Notes: generated by a model from the letters alone, not told the origin. A DNA stretch of 64,000 bases from Euonymus europaeus (GCA_963580455.1 OY756970.1:11780001-11844000), one strand, 5' to 3'. Counted from the first letter of the stretch, positions 10,160 through 23,072 are shown. Translations and numbers: made by a program.

Positions 10160-10331
10160 GTTCCAAGACAACAATGGCATGGATGTGTTTTACAGAGGAA
10201 ATCCTTTGACATACAAGGTTATTGGCGGTGTTTTAGACTTCTACTTCTTTGTGGGACCTAGCCCACGTAGTGTTGTTGATCAATACACCGCCTTAATTGG
10301 TAGACCAGCTCCAATGCTTCATTGGTCTTTC
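10160..10331 (+). pseudogene. Fragment of a plant alpha-xylosidase/alpha-glucosidase gene (GH31)
   Basis: An open stretch encodes [29 protein letters not shown] and [15 protein letters not shown] in order, with HWSF at its end. This is the conserved region just before the catalytic (beta/alpha)8 barrel of plant GH31 enzymes of the alpha-xylosidase (XYL1) group, which trim xylose from xyloglucan in the cell wall. About 55 codons match; after HWSF the frame diverges and stops at 10371-10373. There is no signal peptide, catalytic Asp or rest of the gene, so it is a captured exon piece without enzymatic function. It lies within a retroelement LTR, which suggests capture by a mobile element. Confidence 0.75.
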
Positions 10332-11471
10332 ATGGAAAAGACCCTCATTTTGCACAATCTTGGTGGACGCTGATTGAATGAGTGGAGCCCCCATGCTTTC
10401 AACTTTCTTTATGGAATTGACTCGAAGACATTTTTTTGGGTGATAAGCTAGACACCATGGATGGCAGAGAAGGAAAAAGCAATTTTAAGGATTGGGCCAA
10501 TGTGGAGAAAGTTTTGTTGGGCCTGAGAGTATATGATTGAGGATTGGGCCAGATTTAAAGACATATGGACTTCTTGTTTGTTGTTTGATGGGCCAGGTAC
10601 GAGAAATGAGATAGGGGACCTTGATACTCTCTACATGGATTTTGTATAGTTGAGCTTTTTGTAAATTTAGGTGGGGCTTTGGGTAGGCATTGAGCTTGTG
10701 GAATTTGTATTAAGTTTTGGGTTTGAAGGTTAGATTATTAAATGATAGGCCTAAGGCCATGTAAATAGTGAAAACAAAAATAATAAAAATTGCATACATG
10801 ATTTTAGGATACTAGAAGCATGTAGACACTTAGGGCCCATGTATATATTAAATGAGTGTTTATGTTGCATGCTTAGGGTTATTTAATATATTGGCGGTTA
10901 ATCCGACGATGGAACCAAACTGGGAAACATTAGATGCTATCTCGAAAGGATTCTTGAGGATAAAATCTTATGAAATTCTCATCCATTGAATGGAGAGGAT
11001 TTTTATTGTTATTTCTAAGCTTTCATATTGCATATAAAAATTATATCAAAAGTCTTAACCGACGATGGAAATAATCCGGGGAATGCATTGGATGTACCCT
11101 CAAAAAAATTCTTGAGGTGAGAGTGTTTCATGGAAACTTGACCATTGGATGGAAGGTCCCATGAACCTCAATATTAGACTCTCGATATAACTTTTATATC
11201 CTGTAAATTATTATCATACTCCATGTATATATTTTGTTAAAATGTCATGTTTGATTTTCTTAATTATTTAATGGGATAATAAAAATTAAATTGGCAACTG
11301 TTTTTTAAAATAGACGTTGTGGGGTGCCCTACACCTTCCCCATACGTAACAAACTGACTTACCCATTTTCTAGATTTTTGCAGACCAAATTATTTTTATG
11401 GTGACCAATTGCACCTACTACAATTGGTGGTGACTCTTATAAAAATTTCTTTCGCAAAATCGGTTGCGACA

Positions 11472-12955
11472 CCTAAGATTAGAGTAATTGTTGAAGAAAT
11501 TAGTGGTAAAGAACATCCGATCTTAACATTGCAGCCTACCACGGAAGTAACGGCCGAGGAAACCTTATCATCTAGGTTTTGGTTGAACCACAAGCAGAAT
11601 CAATTCCTTTGAGACCTCAATCAATAGACCATGAGACTTGAAATACACAGACACGGGTAGTACCTTGTCGCAGTAGAAGTGTTGTTCAAAAACCTGAGCA
11701 GGGCATGTTCCTAACGAAGTAGGTTCTATAATCCTAGATGAACAAGAAACTGACCTGGTAAACTTTAACGAAACACTACAAGAAAAAGACACAACATCCT
11801 AGAAAATTGTTATGAACTCAAAAATGGGGTAAATGTACTTCAATCAGGTTTGGGAACTGTAGAACCACCAAATGGCATAAAGCCCATTGGTTTTAAGTGG
11901 ATGTACAAGAGGAATAGGGTTTTAGATTGCAATGTAGAAGCCTACAGAGCTAGGCTTCTTCTAAAAGTGTATACTCAGAAATAGGGAATCAATTATGAGG
12001 AAACTTTTTCTCCTGCGGCTATGATAAAATCTATTCAGATAATCTTATCCATTTTAGCTTATTTCAATTATGAAATTTGGTGAATAGATGTCAAGACAGC
12101 TTTTCTAAATGAAAGTTTTGATGAAAACATCTATTTTATGCAACTCAAAAGATTCATAGAAAATTGTCAAGAGTGCATATTTTACAAGCTTAAGAGATCT
12201 ATCTATGGACTTAAGCAAACATCTCGGTCTTGGAGCATGCGATTTGATCAGGCAATCAAAACCTATGGTTTTGTGTAATGTCTCGATAAATCATGTGTGT
12301 ATGGAAGCATGGTAGTTTTCTTATTATTTTATGTAGATGATATCCTATTCATCAAAAATGATGTAAGAGTGTTGTCATTAGTTAAAGTGTGGTTGAGAAG
12401 ACAATTCAAGATGAAGGACTTGGGAGAAGCAAGGCGTATACTTGGGATCAAGCTTGTGCATGATTTGAAACAATGAATGTTAGGGCTTTAACAAGCCATT
12501 TATATCGACACCATTTTTGCTAGGATCAATATGTAGGATTCAAAGAAAAGTAGTTTACCTTACAAGTATGAAATTACTCTCTTTTAGGACCAGAGCACTA
12601 AAACACCAAAAGAGATTGAGAAAATGAGAAGTGTAACTTATCCTTCGGTGGTGGGAGTCTCATATATGCTATTATGTGCAATAGGCCACATATTTATCAT
12701 ATGATTGGTTTAGTAAGCAAATATCAGCCAAAATCTGACATAGAACATTTGACTGCAGTAAAACATAAACTCAAGCATATTTGGACAATGAGGGATTAGA
12801 TGTTAGTCTATAAGGTCGATGATCTTGTACCCGTAGCGTACAAAGACTCTGATTTCCAAACAAACATGGGATCTAGAAAATCTACCTCTAGATATGTGTT
12901 TACACTTGTAGGTGTAGCTACAAACTGAAGTAGCGTGAACCACACAAATTTTATG
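11472..12955 (+). pseudogene. Decayed Ty1/copia polyprotein remnant (RT and RNase H)
   Basis: Copia reverse transcriptase blocks can be followed across frames with many stops: KPIGFKWMYKRN near 11880, YEETFSPAAMIKS near 11995, a KTAFLNESFDENIYF block near 12095, SIYGLKQTSRSW near 12200, and the catalytic YVDDILFI near 12330. RNase H pieces follow, such as AYKDSDFQTNMGSRKSTSRY near 12840. No LTR, integrase or protease is visible. The left edge abuts the Tat LTR end at 11471, so part was lost or displaced by that insertion. Confidence 0.75.
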
Positions 12956-14185
12956 ATCAATAGGCTAAAGTTCAGGATCCCTTAAAGAGATCAATTTGGG
13001 GAATGAAGAAGAGCCGCGACCAACTTATATGAAGAAGCTACTCAATAAAAACCTTAAAGTACGAATGATCAATGTTTCACATGAGTATCATTACTATTTT
13101 GCTTGGGATTATAATGACATGCCATGTTTAAGCTGCAATATAGTCTAACATAGGCTTCCTATATATCCTTATTACAAGCCAGTTAGACAGACACTAATCA
13201 AGTACATCGAGTGGCTGGCTACATAGTACTGATGGTTAAGAAAAATAGGAAGTTAGAATATGTATAGACTATAGAGATCTGAATGCTGCTACACCAAAAG
13301 ATGTACATGTGATGCCCATGGCTAATATGTTGATAGACAATACTGGCCAGGATGAGTTACTATCCATGATTGATGGTTATTTTGGATATCAACAAATTAT
13401 GTTAGCAGAGTAGGATACCCACAAAACTACATCAGATGTTCTGGGGCTCTTGGCACTTTTGAATATGTTATAATGCCTTTCAATTTGAAAAATGCAGTTG
13501 CCACGTACCAAAGGGCAACGAATGCAATATTTCATGAAATGATAGGTCACTTTTTGAAGTTCTATATAGATGACATTACGATCAAATGAAAGAAGGCGGA
13601 AGACCATGTTGAGCATTTGAAGAAAAGTGAAATTGTGAGAGTTCACCAATCAAAGCTTAATCCTCCCAAATGTGCTTTTAGGGTGAAGGCTACAAATTTT
13701 CTTGGTTTTCTCGTGCATCAAAGAGGAATCGAGGTAGATCAAAATAAGCCTAAAGCTATCATGGAATCGAAAGTCTCAACAATAAGGAAGGAATTTCTAT
13801 GATTCCTCAGTCAGGTAAACTACTTGAGGAGGTTTATCTCTAATTTGGCAAGAAAGACGAAGGAGTTCTCAGAGTTGTTGAAGTTGAAGTCCGAACACAA
13901 TTTCATATGGAAGGAGAAAAATCAACAAGCTTTTGCTAAACTCAAGTACTATCGGAGTAATCCACAAGTTTTAGTTCCTCTGACCCAGGGAGTCCCTTTG
14001 AAACTATATCTATTAGCATCCCATAACTTCCTAGGCTATTTGTTGGCCCAAGACAATCGAAGCGATCAAGAGCGAGCTATCTACTATCTAAGTAGAGCAC
14101 TGATAGTTCCGGAGGTTAGTTACTCTGTTGTAAAAAATATGTTTTTAGCTTTATAATTTTCATATACAAAGCTGAGACATTTACA
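12956..14185 (+). pseudogene. Decayed Tat-type gypsy reverse transcriptase and RNase H
   Basis: Starting near DPLKEINLGNEEEPRP-like sequence (12975), the RT of a Tat/Athila-type gypsy can be read with stops and frame changes: FEYVIMPFNLKNAVATYQRA near 13470, FYIDDITIK near 13560 (catalytic IDD kept), LNPPKCAFRV near 13655, FLGFLVHQRGIEVDQ near 13700, YLRRFISNLA near 13820. RNase H follows with YLLASHNFLGYLLAQ near 14010 and IYYLSRALIVPE near 14090. It ends by about 14185. It could be part of the same element as 7361-11471 rearranged, or a separate copy; I cannot tell. Confidence 0.75.
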
Positions 14186-15411
14186 AAACATAATCATACT
14201 CATTTACAAATGCCCAAACTACAACTATCAAGAAATCAAAAGTAGAAAATCATACAATAGATTCTAGAAATCATACATTGAACAATCAAGATTGACATTT
14301 ACCATTAAGGACTAGGAACTAGAAAATAAAACTATTCACACATCATACTTTCAATAAACATAAATTTATATATGAAAAATGAAGTTCTTACCATGATTGA
14401 AGGTATAAATTCTAGATAGAGAGTAGAGAGAGAAGCTAGTTGTCTCTCCAAAACACAAGCATGAAAAATAAAATGTCCCAAACAATCCCCACAAACAAGG
14501 GTTTTCACCTCTCTCATACCTAGCAAAAACTTAGCGTCTGTTCGATTGAGCATTTGTACAACTTATACTCTGTCAGACATACTCTCAGGCATTCTCAGAC
14601 AATACTCTCTACACTAGCATATACTCTATTAGATATACTTCAACCAAATAGACCTTTATTCTACTGTTACAAAGTTGTTCTCCATTGGTTACCATAGAGA
14701 TTTACACAAAATGCCTCCGAAAATATTGCACACGAATTGAAAATTCAAGACAGGTGTCCCAGTAGCTTAGTGAGGTGTCTAGATGGTTGAATTGGGTTGC
14801 AACATGATATAGCTTAAGGTGTTAGGACAGCTAAAGGAAGTTTCCAAACACCCAGCCCTTTCAAAGTGCTAGAACTTGTTTTTTCTTAAGGTGTCCAAAT
14901 GGGTGGTCTCCAAGGTGTCCGAATACCACTATTTCATTTTTTATATAGATGCACGTTGCCTCCTATTTCCGCTAGAAGTGTTTGAATAACTACTGTGGGT
15001 GTTCGGATGGCTCATCTTGAACTACTATTCTACGCATTCGAGTTGGCCTTTTTGCTCCAATTTTCCTACAAAGTAATATGAAAGACAAGAGTGTCATAAA
15101 TAAGATATAAACACAATTATGTAAACTAATTAGATGCTAAAATACCTTAATTAAACGACATGTACCTCAATTTCAAGGTGCCATTAGGGATCCCAGCGAA
15201 AGGGGTCTTTGGCAGAAGAGAAGATCTCGGGAAAGAAGAATGATGTCCACCCAAAAATCATGGGTACATCAAGATATGTAACTCCACCTAATAATTCGAC
15301 TCATACCAGAGATAGATAAGGGTTAGAATTCTTAATTTTATTCTTCGCTTTTGCTGTCAGTAGATATAGTCTACCTACATGTTCTCTATCCTTGTGTTTA
15401 AACTATGGTCA
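14186..15411. other. Unassigned A/T-rich non-coding stretch
   Basis: About 1.2 kb with no recognisable coding sequence or element ends. It contains several ACTCT(C/A)-type repeats near 14560-14640 and repeated AGGTGTCC(A/G)A phrases at 14750-14930, suggesting a decayed repeat. The solo LTR at 15412 inserted at its right end. Confidence 0.5.
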
Positions 15412-17284
15412 TGTATCACCCCGACCTACCGAACACTAAATTATAGGCCACAGATCGGAATGCTACCCACATCACAATCTAAACCACCAAATAAAAATCT
15501 AACCATTCCAATTAAAACTACTTCACAGTAAGACATCATATAACTTGAGAAATTAAATATTGTTCATTAGTTTAACTCAAGGTAAAGAAATTACCAAAAA
15601 TTAAATCCATCCTGATATCTCCACTATTATCTCTAGGACAAACATGCAATAATCCTCTCGTCCTCATACTGCGAACCTTCGCTTATTAAATGAAAACCCG
15701 AACTTAACATTTACCATAACATAAATAATTTATTATTGTGTCATTAATAATAGCTAATAAAACCTAGCTTCTGTCACATGAGTACCATCTTCACGGATTC
15801 GCACGCTCACCAACAACCGCCAGATCAGCATAATAATCAGAGAAATCAATACTTGCATCACGGAACATAGTGAGCTAAAGCTCAGCAAGTAATATTTATG
15901 CATGAATGCACGTGATCATCATCTTTAATGAACAGTCAACCTTTTAAAATCATTTATCCAGTACTCGGGCCCTAACCTAGGTACACTGCTACAGAGCAAC
16001 CAGTCGAGATTTTTCTTTAATTGAGTGTTCTACCAAAGAACACTTTCCAGTCAACATAACCCTTTTTCCATTTCCAAGTCAACATAACCTCAACATATAC
16101 CCTCCCAGTAGCAAATGCACTAGGTTCGTAAAACAAATATTTTTGTTCATTGATGTGCATGTCATGTATGCGATGAAATGTCATGCTTCATGCAAAGCCA
16201 CAAATAAATATTACCTCAACATGTCCTCAATATCATCACATAATAAATTATCATTCACATATCATCACAACATAAATTTCAGTCTCATAATACATCATAA
16301 TTTGCACAGAAATTCACGAAACCAACAATCAACGCAGTCAAACATATGGTTCCGTAATACTGTTGAAATATTACTTACCTTAAAGTGTTTTCTGTAAATC
16401 TCTGTATTTCAGTTAGAACAATTTGATCCTGAAATTAATATAGCAAATATTTAGATTTTAAATCATAAAATAAATCCCAAATTATTTGGGTCAACTAGTT
16501 TGACTAAACCCAACCGGGTTAGGCCCAACCCGGTTGTACAGCCACTCAGACCTCCCCATATATGCGGATCCACCGCACCCGTGGGTATCATCACCGGGTC
16601 TCCGTCGATGGAGACGGGGTGACGACCACCGCCCCCATAAATCAAAAGAGAAGAGCCAGACGAACGCTCCGCCAGTCCCCACTACCTGATCGATAGCTGG
16701 GGTTCTGAGTTTTTTGGTAGGAAAGCTTTGCGGCCCATGGTGTTCTACTTCGTAGATGGCGGTCCCAGGCTGCTCCTCTCCGTACGAAAATGGTGGTGTT
16801 TAGCTCGCCTTGCCGTTATCTTCCTTGTGACACCGGTATCGCCTCCAGTGGTGGCCGGAATCGTCAGGCCTCCCTTCCGTCGCCGGCATCTCTATAGCGC
16901 CCCCTTCTTCTGGTTTTTAGGGTTCCTCGATCCGCGTGCACCAATACATCTATTTATTTGTTTTTGTTTATTTGGTTAACCCTTATACCCTTATTTCTAT
17001 TTACAAACATGCCATTAAGCTAACTACTAAATTCTCTACTTCTAGTAATTTACGTTAATTTCATTTAAGCTCTAATTCCGACCATTCATCCACCCAACAT
17101 TTTACTTATCACAAAAATTTAATAAAAAAATGTTTCGGTTCCACCTAATTCAAAACACGTTCAAATACTCAAAATTATTACGGTCCTATATAAAAATATC
17201 ATTTCTCCCAATGGGTTTTTTAGTAACTGTCATATGACACCCTTACCCTATCTCATAAGCCCTTTGAAAGTTTGGGTTATTATA
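15412..17284 (-). repeat. Solo LTR of a Tekay-related gypsy element, TSD GGTCA
   Basis: The 1873-bp unit runs from TGTATCACCCCGACC to GGGTTATTATA and is flanked by GGTCA at 15407-15411 and 17285-17289. It matches the plan of the Tekay LTRs at 50129 and 57456 block by block: CAGCAAGTAATATTTATGCA (15882), CTGCTACAGAGCAACC (15987), TGAAATATTACTTACCTTAA (16364), then a GC-rich pyrimidine/CCGG segment (16500-16920). Orientation is the same as those LTRs. Both terminal dinucleotides are partly decayed. A solo LTR arises by recombination between the two LTRs of a full element. Confidence 0.8.
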
Positions 17285-17775
17285 GGTCATTGGCATTGCC
17301 ATTTCTTTCTTGTACACTACACGAAAACTAGTTATTATAAAAGGAAATTTTTTGTCGGTAAATACAAATTACGGATGGATTAACGATGAACTTCGTATTT
17401 TGGAAATTATTGATGGAATACCAACAGAATAATTATTGATAAATTGTCTTCGTCAGTAATATTTGGCGCCAAGTTTGGCCTGGAATTTTGCAACGGATTA
17501 TTGACAAAAATTTTCTTGGTAAATTGTTGACTATTGATGGATTTAAATACATCGGTACCATTTTTTACTTTTGAAAATAATTTATTCACAGAATATTCGG
17601 TCGGTAAATTATATATGTACTGATGGAATTTAATCCATTGATAATATTTCTCTCTTTTTTCTAATTTTTTTACTGATATATCATTTACTAATGGAATTAA
17701 CCATTTCATTCTCATTTGTGTTTATGTCTTGATAACCCTAGATCTATCGACATATCCAAGCTCATCCATAGTTTG

Positions 17776-17990
17776 TGATGCAGTACTAAGTTTAATTTCC
17801 TTTCATTTTAATGTAATCCCTATTTTATCCTTGTTGTTTTGTAGCCGTTGTTGACGTGGACTTGTGGCTAGTATATGTTCTGGTCTGTATCTCTGCAAGA
17901 GGATTATGCATGATTAACTATCTTCTGCCCTGCTCTTTTTTCTCCTTCTCTATATCTTTGAGTCACTTTTGATTGTTGTGAGCTTCATCA
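17776..17990 (+). repeat. 5' LTR of Reina-type element
   Basis: 215 bp, TGATGCAGTACTAAG to GAGCTTCATCA, followed by the primer site. It is the same length as the 3' LTR. Confidence 0.85.
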
Positions 17991-18012
17991 TTTTGGTATC
18001 GAAGCCAGGTTG

Positions 18013-21000
18013 ATGGGGCCAAAACTGAAGAATACAGGGGAGCGGCCGACTGTAGAGGTTGATCTGGAGGTTCACAAGGAGACCACAGATGCGCGTTTCC
18101 TATCTCTTACGGCAGCTGTAGAAGGCATCACTTCTGGTCAGGAGACACTCAGGCGTGGGATCATGTCTGATATACGACAACTGCTTCGAGATCTACCTTC
18201 TCAACCAACCCCCATTGCAAGTGCTGGTTTACCTCAGACACCCAGACCTCTCGGATCTCCCTCAATCACTGTTTCTACTGCATCCCCTCCACTGTTGTCC
18301 ACACCTTTACCCACACAACCCCCACTATCATCACACCCGATTCCTCCCATTGGCTCTCCCATTACATTTGGTGCATTTCAGGAGACCCAGACCCAACCTA
18401 GTCTCTCCATTGCTTCACTTCCATTTCTAACGTAGTCACCTGTCACCACTCTCATACTCAGTACCATGCTACCACCATACGGCCTCCCATTCAGCGTCAA
18501 TCCAAACTCCCCCTCCTGGGGTTCAGTAACCATGATTCCTCCGATGGTTCCTTCACCACATTCCATTCCTGGATCTTTTCCATTGGGACCAGGATTGATG
18601 TTTCCCACGCCAAGGCAAACCCCAGTGGGAGCATTTTTCTCTCCCTCACCTTCTATGGCCATACCTCTTGATCGAAGCACAAGTGGTTATGGGCAGTTGT
18701 ATAACCAGATGGTGGACCCAAATCAACCGACAATGAGACACATGAAGTTATACTTGGATAGATTCAGTGGCAAGGAGGATCCAGTGGAATGGTTAACGAA
18801 GGCTGAACAATTCTTTCAGCATTATCAAGTTTCAGAGGATCGAAAAGTGAGTGTGGCTGCAATGCATCTCACAGAAGACGCTGTCGTATGGAAGAAATGG
18901 TTCAGCACCCAATATAAGACTCCTTCTTGGCTCTTATTTATCGAGATGATTATGAAGCGATTTGGACCAAATGACATACTTGACTTCAATTCAACATTAG
19001 CAAAGCTGTCACAAATGGGATCCCTCAAAGAATATCAAGCTGAGTTCACCAAACTCGCTTGTAGGACGACTGACTTTTCGAAAGAATTACTCGTCTCATG
19101 TTATGTTGGAGGATTGCAGGAAGATTTGAGAATTAATGTTCATGCTCAACGTCCTAGGTCGTTAATGGCCGCTATGGAATTATCCAATATTTTTTATCAA
19201 AGATATAGTGGGAAACGATCATTTCAGCGCATCAATCAGCTCAAAGCACCTAACCAAGTTTTGTCGCGTGCCGCGGGGTCATGCGCCTTTAGGTTGGGAA
19301 GCAACTTCTGCGAACCAAAGTCCATTTAAAGCAAGGAAACCTGCTTTTAAATGTTTGTCGCAAGCTGAATTTAACGAGAAAAGAGAAAAAGGGGGTGTGT
19401 TTTAATTGTGACGCTTCGTATAAACCGGGTCACAAATGTCTGGCAAAGCCTCGATTGTTTATGATTGGAGGCTGCGAGGAGGAACAGATGCCATTAGACA
19501 AAGAAGTTACTGGTGAAGAATTCACACAGGAAATGTCAGTGGAGGATGAGGAGCCTAGTATATCCCTGTACGCACTCACAGGAACTGCACAATTTCCTAC
19601 ACCCGAAGCTGCTCAAATATGTCACAGGCCCAATTGATTACACTAAGTCTCTTAAGGTAGTGGTGGCCACGGAGAGTGAAGCTAGGACACGGGGATATGT
19701 TCCAAATTTGGTGATCACCTTGCAATCCTATACATGCACCTCAGAATTCCATATGATGGCAGTAACCGGTTGTGAAGTAGTTCTAGGAGCTATGTGGCTT
19801 CGATCACTGGGTGATATTCTCTGGAACTTTGCATCTTTAACCATGAAATTTGTTCAACTTGACCGCACTTTTGTACTGCAGGGCCACACTCCAGCTCAGG
19901 CATCCCTAGTAGACTCTGATACAATGACTCGAATTATTAATCAGGAGGGTCATGCTTTGATTGCGCAGTTACAAACTGTGGATTCTATGGTTCTAGCCGT
20001 GATACATCCGGAAATTAAAGCCTTGCTAAATAAACACAGTGGTGTGTTCAAAATTCCAACAACTCTCCCACCTCAATGGGATTGCGACCACCGAATTGAG
20101 TTGCTGCCAGGCACCACACCAATCTGTATCGGACCATATTGTTATCCTTTTTTTCCAGAAGACAGAGATAGAAAAATTAGTAAAGGAGATGTTGGATGGA
20201 GGGGTGATTAGACTTAGTGTCAGCCCATTTTCTTCACCAGTTCTCTTGGTGAAAAAAAGATGGTACATGGCGCTTTTGTGTCAACTATCGGGCCTTGAAT
20301 GTCGTAACAGTTAAGGATAAGTTTCCCATTCCAGTCATTGACGAGCTACTGCATGAACTTCATGGTTCCACCATCTTTACTAAACTGGACCTAAGATCGG
20401 GCTACCATCAAATACGGATGAAGGCGAGTGATGTGGAAAAGACAGCTTTCAAAACTCATGACGGTCATTACGAATTTATTGTAATGCCGTTTGGTTTGAC
20501 GAACGCACCTTCAACTTTCCAGTCCTTGATGAACACAGTTTTTAGGCCTTTTTTGAGAAGATTTGTACTTGTGTTTTTTGACGATATTCTGATTTACAGT
20601 CCTTCGGTTGAAGCGCACCTACAACATCTCTCGTTAGTCTTTGACACATTGGCAGCGAATCAGTTGAGTATTAAAAAGAGTAAATGCCCTTTTGGAGCTG
20701 GTTTAGTGGATTATTTGGGACACATAATTTCAGCCCAAGGGGTATCAGTGGATCCTTCAAAAATTCAATGCATTGCAGATTGGGCACAACCTACTACTCT
20801 CAAGGGTTTGCGTGGGTTCCTCGAATTACCCGGGTATTATAGAAAGTTTGTTCATAATTATGTGTTGATTGCTAAGCCCCTGACTCACATGCTCAAAATC
20901 GATAGGTTTAAGTGGACAGAGGAGGCAGTGCAAGCTTTTGAAAGTCTCAAGGCTGCATTGATGTCAACTCCTATATTGGCCCTTCCTAATTTTACCCAAG

Positions 21001-22800
21001 AATTCACCATAGAGTGTGATGCTTTTGGGGTGGGCATCGGGCAGTATTGCCTCAACAAGGGCATCCCATAGCTTATCTCAGCAAGCCCATCTCAGCTCGT
21101 CATTTAGCCCTGTCTATATATGACCACGAGATGCTTGTGGTTGTTTGTGCGGTGCAACATTGGAGGCCGTATGTTCTGGGGCATCATTTCACTATACTGA
21201 CTGATGATAGTACCATTCAGCATTTTATAACTCAAAGAATCAACACATCAGCTTAGCAAAAGTGGTCGGTGAAGCTTGCAGGTTATGATTTTACTGTGAA
21301 GCATAAGGCGGTAGATTGAATAATGCAGTTGACAAACTTTCTCGACAACCCGAGCTATTGGCAATTCATGGGAGTTCTCGACCTTTATTCGATGGGTTGG
21401 AAGAGTTACAGCAGGAATGTATTGCAGATCCTGACACTGCCACTCTTATGAAGGAGGTCCAGGACGGGACTTGTACTAATTCCAATTTTACTATACAGCA
21501 GGGTCGCTTGTACTACAAAGGGCGGGTATTTATTCCTTCAGTGTCGTCTTGGCGCAAGAAGATTTTAGAGGAGTTTCACTCCAGCCCAGTGGGGGGGGGG
21601 GGCATATTGGTTACTTACGAACCTATAAACGGTTATCAATGAATTTTTTATAGCCTGGTGTGAAGAAAGATACCAAATTATTTGTTACGGAGTGTGATAC
21701 TTGTCAGTGTATGCACTATGAGAACATTAAACCTCCAGGTCTTCTGCAGCCTTTGGTGATTCCGAAGGGGGCTTGGCAAGACATCTCTATGGATTTCATC
21801 GAAGGGTTGCCCAAAATAAACATGAAGACTGTCGTCCTGGTAGTGGTGGATCGCTTTACAAAATATGCACATTTTTCAGCGTTACCCCATCCTTATACAG
21901 CCAAACAAGTGGCTCAGGTGTTCATTAGAGATATTTTTAAATTGCATGGTATGCCCAAGAACGTGGTCAGCGATCGAGATCCGGTGTTCTTAAGCAACTT
22001 CTGGACGGAATTCTTTCGAATACATCAGACAAAGTTGTGTCGAAGTTTGGCTTACCACCCATAATCGGATGGTCAAACGGAAGTGGTGAACCGTATCCTA
22101 GAACAGTACTTACGTTGTTTCTGTGGGGATCAACCATCCAATTGGATTTCTTGGCTACCATGGGCGGAATGGTGGTACAACACAACTTATCAAGCTGCCA
22201 TACAAATGTCTCCCTTTCAAGCCTTGTATGGTTATGTGCCACCCACTGTCCAACGATATATTGAAGAGTCTACTAGTGTACACCAGGTAGACTTGGAGCT
22301 GAAAAATAGGGATGAGCTACTGCATACTCCAAAATCAAATTTAGTCACTGCCCAAAATAGGATGAAGAAGCAGTCTGATAAGAAACGAACAGACAGACAG
22401 TTCGAGGTGGGAGATTGGGTCTTCCTTAAGCTTCAACCTTATAGACAGTGTTCAGTGCAGTTGCGCCACTGTCACAAGCTAGCACCTCGTTACTACGGAC
22501 CATTTCAAGTCATTGCAAGGCTGGGTTCAGTGGCGTACAAGCTTCAGCTCCCTTCGCATTCAAAAATTCACCTTGTGTTTCATGTGTCACTGCTGAAAGC
22601 TAAGGTAGGCCAACATGTCAGTACTTCTCCGTTGCTGCCTCCTATTGAAGATTCTGGCCAGGTGCAATGGATACCGGAGAAGCTTTTAGATCGCGGCATG
22701 TTCAAGAAGGGGACTCGGGCAATCACCAAATGGCTTATCAAGTGGGAGGGTCGCCCTGAAGAGGATGCAACTTAGGAAGAAGCAGACCAAATTCAACGCC
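18013..22800 (+). pseudogene. Gag-pol of Reina-type gypsy, with frameshifts and stops
   Basis: Domains in order: gag (18730-19200, with YLDRFSGKEDPVEWL), zinc knuckle CFNCDASYKPGHKC (19397-19440), a protease region lacking a clear DSG (about 19660-19830; reads AVTGCEVVLG), reverse transcriptase with FFDDILIYS near 20575, RNase H with ECDAFGVGIG near 21010, integrase with CDTCQ (21690), DFIEGLPK (21795) and SDRDPVF (21970), and a chromodomain-like end TKWLIKWEGRPEEDAT (22725-22772). Lesions include TAG at 18433-18435, frame changes near 19205, 19400, 19640, 20290, 21050, 21300 and a G12 run at 21591-21602, TAA for a Gln codon at 22062-22064, and TAG where the chromodomain expects Trp (22773-22775). 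It cannot move by itself. Confidence 0.85.
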
Positions 22801-22852
22801 AATTTCCTAATTTCCAGACTTGAGACCAGTCTGTTGTTCCAGAGGGCAGGAA

Positions 22853-23067
22853 TGATACAACACTAAGTTTAATTTCCTTTCATTTTAATGTAATCCCTAT
22901 TTTATCCTTGTTGTTTTGTAGCCGTTGTTGACGTGGACTTGTGGCTAGTATATGTTCTGGTCTGTATCTCTGCAAAAGGATTATGAATGATTAACTATCG
23001 TTTGCACTGCTCTTTTTTCTCCTTCTCTATATCTCTGAGTCACTTTTGATTGTTGTGAGCTCCATCA
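22853..23067 (+). repeat. 3' LTR of Reina-type element
   Basis: 215 bp, TGATACAACACTAAG to GAGCTCCATCA, preceded by a purine-rich tract and followed by the TSD GTTTG. Confidence 0.85.
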
Positions 23068-23072
23068 GTTTG

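Larger units (their letters stand above)
7361..11471 (+). mobile_element. 3' part of a Tat-type Ty3/gypsy element with 3' LTR
   Basis: The order is: a decayed ORF (7700-8570), seven direct repeats (8650-9045), a polypurine tract AAAGGGGGGCAAC (9111-9123), then an LTR from TGTGGTAACC (9124) to GGTTGCGACA (11471). Tandem repeats between the last ORF and the polypurine tract, and an LTR ending in TTGCGACA, are features of Tat/Ogre-type elements. The internal region upstream of 7361 is missing, and the right side is directly followed by copia sequence. A second end of the same type, with the same polypurine tract context, is at 63166-64000. Confidence 0.65.
9124..11471 (+). repeat. 3' LTR of Tat-type element (2348 bp)
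   Basis: It begins TGTGGTAACC right after the polypurine tract and ends GGTTGCGACA. Inside are a Pro/Ser-rich low-complexity stretch (9400-9540), 2.7 copies of a 177-bp repeat (9661-10140) and a fragment of a GH31 glycosidase gene (10160-10331). The last 150 bp, with a TGGGGTGCCCTACACCTTCC box and GGTGACTC, match what I know of Tat/Ogre LTR ends. The matching 5' LTR is not in the window, so a TSD cannot be checked. Confidence 0.6.
17776..23067 (+). mobile_element. Full-length Reina-type Ty3/gypsy retrotransposon, inactivated, TSD GTTTG
   Basis: The 5292-bp element has 215-bp LTRs (17776-17990 and 22853-23067; TGATG...CATCA), a primer site TGGTATCGAAGCC (17994-18006), a polypurine tract AGAGGGCAGGAA (22841-22852) and flanking GTTTG (17771-17775, 23068-23072). 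Short LTRs, small size and a C-terminal chromodomain point to the Reina group of chromoviruses. By eye the two LTRs differ at about 10 of 215 positions, so insertion was likely a few million years ago if usual plant rates apply. It sits inside the CACTA transposon, so the CACTA element was there first. Confidence 0.85.
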
